Source: Euborellia annulipes
Taxonomy: Eukaryota; Arthropoda; Insecta; Dermaptera; Anisolabididae
Assembly: GCA_023213315.1 (NCBI GenBank)
Contig: JAKCPI010009525.1
Span: forward strand, 248,001-312,000
Direction: 5' to 3'
DNA: 64,000 nucleotides
A model generated the notes under the pieces. That model saw nothing but the letters and a program-made list of their open reading frames with translations, did no database searches and was not told where the DNA came from. Shown piece after piece: positions 54,701 to 64,000 of the stretch. Each line of letters opens with the position of its first letter. Within the stretch, counting starts at the first letter, position 1. The translations under genes were made by a program, and so were the position numbers.

Positions 54701-56256
54701 CCGGGTGGGCCATTAGTGCGTGGACGGAAGATTGTGGGCTTATTAACGGACATTTTTAAAGTTTGTTGATCGTATATAATGTGGGGCCTTTAGGGCTACA
54801 AATTAAAAATATTTTTGTTCCAATTGCACTTTTTATACAGGGTGACCCATATCAAAGTTATGTTTTTTAAATGGAACGCCCTATATATTATTGCATATTT
54901 GGATTCTACGGTCAATTTTAGTAGGACTTTATGTCATGCAATGTATTCCAAACCAAACCGTTTAGCTGCAAATCGGGTTTTTGTGAAAAAACTACTGTCT
55001 GAAAAAAATTGAATATCTCGCGAACCATAATACCTAGGGGGCTGTTCTTTTGTGATCTTACTAATCATGAAATGTACTAATGTGGGCCAGATGGGTAACC
55101 CGGAATTATTCTTATGTTGGGAGATATGGCTATGCCAATTTGGAAAATTTCAAACATGGATAACTTTATTTTTTCAAATGGAACATGGTACTTTTTTTGA
55201 TGCCAAGGGACGTGAAATTTAATTCTCTTTCTAATGACATACGGTTGTCTATATCTATCTTTGGTAGTTTTCTTTTTATTCCAAAATATCTGATAACGAA
55301 AAAAAAAATACATTTATTATAGATAAAACCATTTAAAAAAAAAATTTAAACTCAAACAAAATTGTAATAAATGGACAAATTATGCTAAATATTCGAAAAT
55401 GTATTTAAATTTCATTTATTTGAACTTCCCGAAAAAGAAATTAGGGTTATGTTTAGGTAAGGAGGTGCGCCATCTTGTAGAAAAATCATAACTAATTTTA
55501 GCAAGCGGGGCTTCTTCTAGGAGTTCAAATAAATGATTTTAAAGGAAATTTAAATACATTTTCGAATATTTAGCATATCTTTTCCATTTATTACAATTTT
55601 GTTTGAGTTTCAATTTTTTTTTAATGGTTTTATCTATAATAAATGTATTTTTTTTTCGTTATCAGATATTTTGGAATAAAAAGAAAACTACCAAAGATAG
55701 ATATAGACAACCTTATGTCATTAGAAAGAGAATTAAATTTCACGTCCCTTGGCATCAAAAAAGTACCATGTTCCATTTGAAAAAATAAAGTTATCCATGT
55801 TTGAAATTTTCCAAATTGGCATAGCCATATCTCCCAACATAAGAATAATTCCGGGTTACCCATCTGGCCCACATTAGTACATTTCATGATTAGTAAGATC
55901 ACAAAAGAACAGCCCCCTAGGTATTATGGTTCGCGAGATATTCAATTTTTTTTCAGACAGTAGTTTTTTCACAAAAACCCGATTTGCAGCTAAACGGTTT
56001 GGTTTGGAATACATTGCATGACATAAAGTCCTACTAAAATTGACCGTAGAATCCAAATATGCAATAATATATAGGGCGTTCCATTTAAAAAAACATAACT
56101 TTGATATGGGTCACCCTGTATAAAAAGTGCAATTGGAACAAAAATATTTTTTAATTTGTAGCCCTAAAGGCCCCACATTATATACGATCAACAAACTTTA
56201 AAAATGTCCGTTAATAAGCCCACAATCTTCCGTCCACGCACTAATGGCCCACCCGG
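54701..56256. mobile_element. 1.56-kb near-perfect palindromic element
   Basis: The two arms (54701-55435, 55527-56256) are almost identical inverted copies. Ends CCGGGTGGGCCATTAGTGCG and complement, flanked by TA on both sides as in Tc1/mariner insertions. An internal CAGGGTGACCCATATCAAAG block looks like a second, nested terminus. The short centre (55436-55526) includes GGAGGTGCGCCATCTTGTAG. Open frames in each arm mirror each other and match nothing I know. Confidence 0.9.
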
Positions 56257-56259
56257 TAT

Positions 56260-57700
56260 AAATCTCGAAAATATTTAAATTAAAATAATTAATTAAAGTT
56301 AATTAATTTTTTAACAAAAATTTAAAAAAATCATTTTAAATGAATTCTTGGGACCTTGAAACACATTTTAGCAGTTTCAGTTCAATTTCGATTTTTTTTT
56401 TTTTTTTTTACGATTACATTAACTCTAAAAATTTATGTGTTGTGATACAAAAATATGATATGAAAATACACCAAATTACTTTCTCTTGCCTAAGTAGTTA
56501 AAAGGAGCTTGTGTGCAATGCTCTTATCACACTATATTTTTTATCTTTTTCCTCGGGACAAGAAAAAAATTAGAAATAATTCCGTGGAAAATAAATGAAA
56601 AATAACAAAATAACCTACATGTACCGGTATGTTGCTTTTATATATAGTTAGATAATCTTAATCATCATTTATGGTGATTAAATTTATCATTCGCTTTACA
56701 TGTTGCGTGGTTATTTGATTAGCTTTGAAATGACAAATGGGCTTGGCGACATTTCAACTCCATTTTCTCGCCCTTTTCCATTCTCTGCCACCTTTAATTC
56801 TCTTTGGAATTGAATAAAATGCCGTAAGTATAATTTCTACCTCTTTTCTACATTCTTTATTCCCTTGCGTGATTGCTTTTAACACTGATTAATTTTTAAC
56901 TTAAACATAGAATTATAATATTAAAAATGAATATGAACAAAAGGTAGTAAGAATATTTTTTTCAAAATACATTTAAATTTAGAATAAAGCAAAATCGTAA
57001 AAAAATTTATTTTTGTATATTTAATTATATAAAATAACACTTATCGTAATTAAAGTTAAGTAAAGAAAGTAATTAATTATTACTACCGTTTCCAAGTCAA
57101 GTATAGAAATTTTTTTTTTTATTGCTCAAGCCTTTAGCTCTTGGCCATCGGCACATTACATTACAAAAGTCAAATCATATAAAATACCTAATCAAAAATT
57201 GAGCATAGATAACAAAAACATAAATACAAAAATAGTTGGTATAGAAGTTAATAGAGAATAATAAGAAACATTTGGAAAGAATAAAATATTTTTTTGAACA
57301 GGTATATTTTTTTACTTTTCTCTTAAAAGAAAGAAAATAGAAATAGCATGACGATTTTCTTTCTTCCCATCCCCTGGATGTAATTCAAGCTTTAAGGCTA
57401 CTCTATACCATCGTTCGAACTTTTGCTTTAAATTAAAGGAACAAATGATACTCTGTCGAAATTGTTGATTAGAGGCCTTAATTTGATATATTACGAATCT
57501 CGAGTAAAAGAAAATAAAATTATCTAATTCTCTCATATTAAAAGAGTTTCTGGTTTTTCATCTCTCAGTTTCTTTCCTCGTTACTTCTCAATATTATAGT
57601 ACATTTTAGACCTGGCCCTAATAGAGGTGGAAATCGAGAAACTTGAGATTCACTCTCAGTACGATGTTTATGTATAATACAAACTACCTGAGTGAATACA
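56260..57700. other. AT-rich stretch, nothing firm
   Basis: Poly-T at 56394-56409. 57121-57180 (GCTCTTGGCCATCGGCACAT) reads like a repeat tail but has no second copy here. A minus-strand open stretch at 57312-57536 has no domain. Confidence 0.4.
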
Positions 57701-57711
57701 AAAAAATCGAA

Positions 57712-57755
57712 TACTTTCTCTCTATATATTTCATATATAGGGTAAGAGAAAGTAA
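57712..57755. repeat. solo GGTAAGAGAAAGT hairpin
   Basis: ACTTTCTCTCTATATATTTC then ATATATAGGGTAAGAGAAAGT: the right-end hairpin of the 0.68-kb repeat without its body. GGTAAGAGAAAGT also occurs alone near 16602 and 57960. Confidence 0.65.
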
Positions 57756-57954
57756 TTATCAAATTATAAAGACGTGAAGATGCATCGAGACGGGAAAAAT
57801 ATATTTAGTGATGTTTTGACACTCAAACAAGAGATTTCTCAGGCAAATAAAATAAAATCTATTTTGTCCTGATGGTGAGATCAACGGGCAATCGAAAAGT
57901 TGATAAATATAGTTTTTTTTATTTTTTCCCCTGTGACATCCGGACATATACAAA

Positions 57955-58372
57955 ATCTAGGTAAGAGAAAGTTTTACTTTGTCTTACCCATATATATATC
58001 TAAGTATATATGTTAATATATGGACCGTTTATTTTGAAAGTGGTGTAAGTCCATTTTCTATTGTTTCGAGAAAAAGGTTAGCATATTTGTTTATTAAAAA
58101 AACTATTTAACGACCAATTTTTAATTAAACAAAACATAGGAATTTTTAAAGAAATTTACCACTAGCTAGTTATACATAGAAACGTTACATTAATTTAATC
58201 ATAAATTATGTGAAATCTCATTAAAAAAAAAAAAAAAAAAATGGACTTACACCACTTTCAAAATAAACGGTCCATATATAGTGAGAAATTATTGGATTCA
58301 TGTCAAAAATTCGATTTTGATGAATATACACGTTTTGAGGTCCCCTGAATCCAAAAAAAGTGGTTTTCCTAA
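57955..58372 (-). repeat. hairpin-ended repeat fragment split by a MITE
   Basis: 57958-58016 and 58279-58372 are the right-end portion of the 0.68-kb repeat (CTTACCCATATATATATC; TGGATTCATGTCAAAAATTC; CACGTTTTGAGGTCCCCTGA), separated by the MITE at 58017-58278. Confidence 0.7.
58017..58278. mobile_element. TATGGACC-ended MITE
   Basis: Inverted ends TGGACCGTTTATTTTGAAAG and its complement, with the arm continuing TGGTGTAAGTCCATTTT (about 38 bp in all). TATA at both edges. Shares the TATGGACC end with 61509-61768. Copies its arm motif GTGGTGTA outside at 58450. Confidence 0.8.
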
Positions 58373-58599
58373 TACAAGATTCACTACTGTATTAAAAACA
58401 TCTTTGTGAATAGTATAGTACCAAAATAAAATTATAGTTTGGATGGAAAGTGGTGTAGGTTTTTCGTGACACATATTTATAAGTAAAAATATTTACCATG
58501 CCACGGGCATGCACTCGGTTAAAGTTGAAAGAAAAATTTGAAATTATAACTTGATTTATTTCGGGCTCCTCAGGAGTTACATATCACTCAGTCATATGT

Positions 58600-58640
58600 A
58601 ACTCCTGAGGATAGGTTAATAGCCCGAAATATATCGAGTT
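58600..58640 (+). ncRNA. hammerhead-ribozyme-like motif
   Basis: AACTC, CTGAGGA, helix II AGG...CCC-type, GAAAT, ATATC, GAGTT. Five-base stem I AACTC:GAGTT pairs. A short inverted copy of the first part (CTCCTCAGGAGTTACATAT) lies just upstream, making a small palindrome. Confidence 0.5.
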
Positions 58641-58889
58641 ATAAATTCAATTTTTTTTTTTCATTTATAACCTAGTGAATCCTCACATATATTAAATATT
58701 GTTACTCAAAGTAAAATTATATTGATTTTAGCTTTATAATTATTTTCTTGGAGTTCTACTCTTGTCTTTTATTAAATAAAATTTAATTAAAATTTAATTA
58801 TTTCAAAATCTTTCGGTTAATTATTTGATCCCTAATTCGTGGAAGTTAAAATAATATTAGCCTGTATCTATTTGCTTATAAAAATGAGT

Positions 58890-59170
58890 GTCTGAGATAT
58901 TTCCCCCTCTATTTTCATTATCCAGTAAGAAAACGTGTCGCTATCATTGGAAAGGGGATTCATTACAATTTCATAAGCAGAGGAGGAAGTGGGGGGGGGG
59001 GAATGATGAATACACGAGGGCAGGTGAATCTATCTCTTTCTTTGTTCTTGCCCTCGTGATGACGTCAGAGTCGAGAGTCGAGTTTCTCTTCCCTTTTACC
59101 CCTAAGAACGCCTTGGCACTTAATTATTGACGTCAGCATCCTCTCCAAAAAAAAGCTCCATTTCGCACGC
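58890..59170. promoter_or_regulatory. candidate promoter with two CRE palindromes
   Basis: Two exact TGACGTCA sites at 59060-59067 and 59128-59135, in a GC-elevated patch that also has a GAGGGCA/TGCCCTC inverted pair (59014-59056). An open plus-strand frame overlaps it (58888-59130) without a recognisable domain. Could be the promoter of PHPT1 on the minus strand or of an unseen gene; neither is shown. Confidence 0.35.
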
Positions 59171-59295
59171 ACCTTGAGCTAGGGGTTTCTCTATAGTTTA
59201 AAAAAGAAAAAATTAAGCTAATTAGAAATAAGAGTAATCATAAAATTATCAGAATCATTTTCCTAAATTTATTTTTCAATAAATAATTTTTTTTT

Positions 59296-59445
59296 AATGT
59301 TTAAGTCTTTTGCGGCAACTAAGGTCATTTGGACCCTCAATTGATTGATAGCCAATTCAAATTAGATAAATTTTTCTCGCTTGGGACGGAAGCCAATCCC
59401 TGAGCCCCAGCTCAAGTTTATGCTTTACCTCTGCGCTATTTGTTC
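59296..59445 (-). mobile_element. SINE family B
   Basis: Minus strand: tRNA-like head (AGAGGTAAAGCATAAACTTG), the region around GGGATTGGCTTCCGTCCC, TATCAATCAATTGAGGGTCC and the core GACCTTAGTTGCCGCAAAAG. TTAAAAAAAA tail. Confidence 0.65.
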
Positions 59446-59716
59446 GCTATTTTTTTTTTTTTTTTATGTATGTTACATTCAGTGAGCAAAAATATTAATT
59501 TTATTTGGAAGCTAAATGAAGATGTCTTTTGGCCCTTTACTTTATACTATTATACTTTATTATTATTATTTTCAGCAATGGCCCTGGGTGTTTGCAGTGA
59601 TTTGAATACTCTGTATTTCGTAAAAAATCTTTTAGCTCACAAGTCAGTGTAAAAATATTAAACAACATTAATTTCTGTTCATGATTTCAATTATTATTGT
59701 GCTATTATAGTCCTCT

Positions 59717-61340
59717 ATGGTATATTATCTCTATTATATAAAAACAATCTCTGTTGTCTGTCTGTCTGTCTGTCTGTTTGTAACAAGACTGAAACTACTG
59801 GACCGATTTTCATGGAGTTTTTTAATGGGTAGGGAATTTTCCGGGGTGGTTTTAGGCTATCATTATATCGAATTAGGGGTAGGAACCCCCCTTTTTGGGG
59901 GTTATCAATTACCCCATAGCAAAGCATTGGAAAACAGGATCTAACTCCTTTATGAAAAATATATTTATCAAATCTTTAAAATGAAAAATAAAAACTCTTC
60001 CTCCCCCTAACAATTCGACATTTGAAAAGATTTTTCCGCTCTGCGCCACCCCCCCCTAAAATTTTATTTTTTTATTTTTCATTCGATTTTAATAAAATTT
60101 AAAATGACGCTTTCTTAGGGTGTAAATAATTGAAAAATGGTATTTTAGACCCCAGAAAGTTCAATCACCCCCCTGACCCCCCTAAAATTTATTTTTCATT
60201 CGATTTTAATAAAATTTAAAATGACGCTTTCTTAGGGTGTAAATAATTGAAAAATGGTATTTTAGACATCAGAAAGTTCAATCACCCCCCTGACCCCCCT
60301 GAAATTTATTTTTCATTCGATTTTAATAAAATTTAAAATGTTGCTTTCTTAGGGTGTAAATAATTGAAAAATGGTATTTTAGACATCAGAAAATTCAATC
60401 ACCCCCCTGCCCCCCTAAAATTTATTTTTCATTCGATTTTAATAAAATTTAAAATGACCCTTTCTTAGGGTGTAAATAATTGAAAAATGGTATTTTAGAC
60501 ATCAGAAAGTTCAATCACCCCCTGACCCCCCTGAAATTTATTTTTCATTCGATTTTAATAAAATTTAAAATGCTTTCTTAGGGTGTAAATAATTGAAATG
60601 GTATTTTAGACATCAGAAAATTCAATCACCCCCCTGCCCCCCTAAAATTTATTTTTCATTCGATTTTAATAAAATTTAAAATGACCCTTTCTTAGGGTGT
60701 AAATAATTGAAAAATGGTATTTTAGACATCAGAAAATTCAATCACCCCCTGCCCCCCTAAAATTTATTTTTCATTCGATTTTAATAAAATTTAAAATGAC
60801 CTTTCTTAGGGTGTAAATAATTGAAAAATGGTATTTTAGACATCAGAAAGTTCAATCACCCCCCTGACCCCCCCTGAAATTTATTTTTCATTCGATTATA
60901 ATAAAATTTAAAATGTTGCTTTCTTAGGGTGTAAATAATTGAAAATGGTATTTTAGACATCAGAAAGTTCAATCACCCCCTGACCCCCCAAATTTATTTT
61001 TCATTCGATTTTAATAAAATTTAAAATGTTGCTTTCTTAGGGTGTAAATAATTGAAAAATGGTATTTTAGACATCAGAAAGTTCAATCACCCCCGCCCCC
61101 GCCCTGAAATTTATTTTTCATTCGTTTTTAATAAAATTTAAAATTACGCTTCCTTAGGGTGTAAATAATTGAAAAATATATTAATCAAATATTAAAAAAA
61201 AAAATAAAAACTCTTTTTCATAATTAATTAAAATACATTTATCTGGACAACCTTAGTCATATCCGAGACCCGCCCGCCAGGGAGCGGGGAGGGTGCCGAA
61301 GCAACCCTACCGCAGCTAGTATACTATATTATTATTATAA
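59717..61340 (+). mobile_element. Helentron-like non-autonomous element with internal minisatellite
   Basis: 5' part CTATTATATAAAAACAATCT, TGTCTGTCTGTCTGTCTGTT and ACTACTGGACCGATTTTCAT is the typical start of insect Helentrons/HINEs. The 3' part GGGTGCCGAAGCAACCC then CGCAGCTAGTATACTATATT is the typical end. Between lies a tandem array (60073-61175). No Rep/helicase, so non-autonomous. Confidence 0.75.
60073..61175. repeat. 111-117-bp minisatellite, about 10 copies
   Basis: Units start ATTTTTCATTCGATTTTAAT near 60073, 60191, 60307, 60424, 60540, 60651, 60766, 60883, 60996 and 61113. Each has TTCTTAGGGTGTAAATAATT and CAATCACCCCCCTGACCCCC. Length differs through indels in the C-runs. The last unit is truncated. 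Confidence 0.92.
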
Positions 61341-61508
61341 ATAAACCCTCTAGGCTCACTAAAGGGGTTTTCAATCTTTTCCCTCATAAAACTCATTGTT
61401 ATAACCCTGAACCAGGAATAGAATTAAAGGAAACTTCAAAGTTGAGACTAGTTTATTATGGTATCAAATAGAAAAACTCTCTTCATTGAACTGTGAATGC
61501 CTTGAATT

Positions 61509-61768
61509 ATATGGACCCTGTTATGCATTAGTGTGTCAAGCGCCAAAAAAAATTAAAAATTGAGTTGAGCACGGAATATTGTTTCAAATGCTATAATTAA
61601 TAGAATTTTTTTATGAAATATGTACTAAAAAAATTTATATTTAATGTTACTTGCACAATTGACAAAAAAAATTATATATTATCCAATGAAAACAAAAAAC
61701 TTTAATGTTAATTTTCTCAAAACTCGGTAGGTGGCGCTTGACACACTAATGCGTAACAGGGTCCATAT
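61509..61768. mobile_element. TATGGACC-ended MITE
   Basis: Ends TATGGACCCTGTTATGCATT and complement (AATGCGTAACAGGGTCCATA), with the arm continuing GTGTGTCAAGCGCCA. Probable TA duplication. Confidence 0.8.
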
Positions 61769-61769
61769 A

Positions 61770-62740
61770 TATAATAGTTATTGTTCAATAAATATTATTA
61801 AATTAATAATTAAAATAATAGATCATAGATTATCAATTAAAAATATTGAATCAAAGTGAATATAAATTTTATTTCTAGTGAAAATTACGAGAAAAAAAAA
61901 CAGCAGTCCAAAATTTGAACACCAAATATTTCAAATTTTCAATTTTTAAGATTAATGTACATGAAAAAAATTATATCTTTATACATGGTTTTAAAGAAAA
62001 ATCCCGCATTTTTCAAAAATTCTCGTGTAGAAAAAATGTTTTTCTTTCTTCCCCTCCTCACTATCTCAGAAAGTAAAAGTATTAAAATCGTAAAATATCT
62101 ATCTGCCCAATTATTTTTTCTTTCTCTTTACAGAACAATTATAAATCAACTAAAAGTGTGATATTCTTGGTCACCTTTACTAATTATATTTACCAATTTT
62201 TGTTTTAATTGGTAACTTTATGCAGCGCCCTAAGTTATTCTCCCACCATCTTTTAAGTAAAAACTTTTCAGTATAATCCCATCGAATACCTTTTACAGAT
62301 TATAATACAATTAACAAATATTTTATATTGGTTTTTACTCATAGCGTTTGTTCCATTTCTCTTTGTATAAAAAAAAAAATTCAATTAAATTTTATACATC
62401 TAAAATTAATTTTAAGACTTTTGTTATTTTAATTTTAATTACTTTTTTAATTAAATTTTTTTTTCGATTAATAATTGTATTTTCATTCTTCATTAATTTA
62501 TTAATATTATTTAAGAAGAGAGACTCTCCCACCTTGTTGATTTTATTGATTGAATTTTTATTTTTAATCCTCCTTTTATTTAATTTATAAAGTAATGCTC
62601 AAACGTATTCATTGGAGAAAAAAGTTAACTTTAATAAAATATCATCATACAAAACAAAACAAAAACTTTATTTAAATTTAAAATTTAATTAAGAAATAGA
62701 AAAGGAGTTAAAAAAAAAATGTAATGAAAATTTGTCTTTC
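61770..62740. other. AT-rich stretch, nothing recognised
   Basis: Very low GC, short hydrophobic open frames typical of random AT-rich sequence. No repeat family seen. Confidence 0.5.
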
Positions 62741-63221
62741 AGAGGGCCCGGGCCCCTGGGGGCTCAGGTATATCCGGTATTTTAAAAATTAGTTTGTGTA
62801 TGGGGGTAGGGGGATATTTAAAAATAAAACGTGGCTAACATATTAAGAGTAACAATAGTAGAGATATTTATTTAGCAGTGGCCCAATCAGTATTTGCTTC
62901 TGGGAAGGGGATAGGATTTTTTTTTAGGGACTCTTCTGTCTTGCAAGACTAGACCAGTTACTAAATGAAATAAATATTAGATTTAAATATTCCTTCTAAT
63001 AACAAAAAAATATTTAATATTATTTTTAGATAATATTGTTATTTTTTGTCTTCATTACAATGAATAATACAAGTTTTTTTTGTCAAAATATAAATACTGA
63101 CAGCTCCCCTTTCTTTAATGCGCCCAGGGGCTGGCGCCCCCTCGGCCCCGTCCTTGTTGCGACAATGGCCACATTGCTATTCAGTTCCCAGGTCAAGGCT
63201 AATTATTTCCCATGTTACAAT
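62741..63221. other. eroded hAT-like pieces
   Basis: GAGGGCCCGGGCCCCTGGGG (62741) and GGGGGATATTTAAAAATA resemble hAT-MITE interiors (35925, 17975). 63120-63160 is a GC-rich patch (CCAGGGGCTGGCGCC) with no partner end. Confidence 0.35.
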
Positions 63222-63481
63222 CAAGGGCGGATATAAGGGGGGGATAAAGGGGTAATTACCCCCCGCCCCCGAGATTTGAAAAAAATCCTTTTTTTTCGAA
63301 AAAAAATTTATTTTTAATGTAAAATTTTAAAAATTAATACTTTTAAAATTTGATTTGTATTTATAGTCTGGCAAATGAGCCTTTAAATTACCGAAATTAA
63401 GAAAAAATTGTGTGCTGTGCGACCAGTCACACCAGATTACCCCCCCCCCTCTCCCGAGAAACACCCCTGGATCCGCCCTTG
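63222..63481. mobile_element. hAT-type MITE carrying the CTGGTGTGACTGG module
   Basis: Ends CAAGGGCGGATATAAGG and CTGGATCCGCCCTTG. GTTACAAT is duplicated at 63214-63221 and 63482-63489. The interior holds GTGCTGTGCGACCAGTCACA, reverse of the module in 48103-48315. Confidence 0.92.
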
Positions 63482-63489
63482 GTTACAAT

Positions 63490-64000
63490 GCAGAGATTCG
63501 CAATTATTTTAATAAACTTTATACTTGAAAATTATATATAAGCTCAATTGCGCGTTCAACTTTTATTTGTCACTTTTATAGATTCTTAAAAAAAAATTTA
63601 TTCGGTTTCTAACAAAATAATTTTTAATCTCAAATTATATGAATAACTACTCTTTTATCATCCCTCTTTAACGATCATTGTTTTTTTTTTCATTGGCATA
63701 TCTTACCATAAATCCTTTTCGAATTGAAATCCAAAAGAAATCAGATAAAACACGTCACTCACTGGCACCAATGAGTTTAACCCCTATTTCTATCAGATAA
63801 AGTTTATTCAAAATCCACTAAACGAATGGCTCGTACAAAAATCCCTGCTTTGGGAAATGCAATTAAATAAACGCCTGAGGATTTTATTCTTGTTCTAATT
63901 CCATTCTATTATTTTATCAAAGGTATATAACGATAAAATATCTCCTTGGCTAAAGATTCAAATTCAGATAAAGATAGAAAATGATGGAAATAAAAAAGAT
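63490..64000. other. right edge, nothing recognised
   Basis: AT-rich. A possible GTAAGA donor on the minus strand near 63705 does not give PHPT1-like coding in the required phase. Confidence 0.45.

Noticed and set aside
55077..55902. Mirror-image open frames in both arms of the 1.56-kb palindrome
   Set aside because: They are the same sequence read from either arm, AT-rich, without a domain or start context.
58498..58540. Possible catalytic-His exon of PHPT1 (CCGTGGCATG before GTAAAT on the minus strand)
   Set aside because: An in-frame TAA lies just upstream and the residues before the His do not match the family.
63640..63780. Possible upstream PHPT1 exon ending before GTAAGA on the minus strand
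   Set aside because: No frame gives family-like residues in the required splice phase.
1..64000. CRISPR arrays, operons or prokaryotic islands
   Set aside because: Spliced genes, SINEs and MITEs throughout; the tandem arrays have no spacer-repeat organisation.

Overview
The window is AT-rich animal DNA, dominated by introns and repeats and almost certainly from an arthropod. The evidence is spliced genes of arthropod-typical families, Pol III SINEs, hAT and mariner MITEs, Helentron-like elements and hammerhead-ribozyme-like repeats. The exact lineage cannot be fixed from the sequence. Nothing bacterial (operons, CRISPR, Shine-Dalgarno sites) is present.

Two host genes are supported, both on the minus strand. 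(1) A nose-resistant-to-fluoxetine (NRF-6)-like membrane acyltransferase runs from 30617 down to at least 5384. Eleven exons splice in a continuous frame of 771 codons: signal peptide, Thr/Ser-rich linker, NRF domain, then an acyltransferase-3 membrane domain. The last exon(s) lie outside the window or were not recognised. One intron (exon 10 to 11) needs a GC-AG donor. (2) A 14-kDa phosphohistidine phosphatase (PHPT1/janus family) is represented by its last two coding exons, 50259-50135 and 43275-43183. The exon with the catalytic histidine was not found.

Layout: 1-980 is hAT debris and SINEs. 981-4243 is a 3.3-kb TIR element with CACTGAG ends and a TA target duplication, carrying a decayed multi-exon gene with a SAM-like start but no transposase I recognise. 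4244-30617 is the NRF gene with repeat-filled introns, including a 99-bp tandem array at 23251-24042 and a mariner relic at 28174-28961. 30721-43182 is intergenic repeat mosaic. 43183-50259 is the PHPT1 3' end. 50260-64000 is upstream or intronic sequence with a 1.56-kb near-perfect palindrome (54701-56256), a possible CRE-bearing promoter (about 59000-59140) and a Helentron-like element with a roughly 115-bp minisatellite (59717-61340).

The most unusual signals are as follows. (a) Ten or so dispersed CTGANGA...GAAA motifs, most with a closing stem I that differs between copies yet still pairs, fit small hammerhead ribozymes; several lie in large palindromes. (b) SINEs with different heads (two tRNA-like, one possibly 5S-like) share one 3' core around GGCCT-AGTTGCCGAAAAG. 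(c) A hairpin module (CTGGTGTGACTGG...CCAGTCACACCAG) occurs at one end of a 0.68-kb repeat, alone, and inside hAT MITEs. (d) The CACTGAG element may represent a poorly described transposon type.
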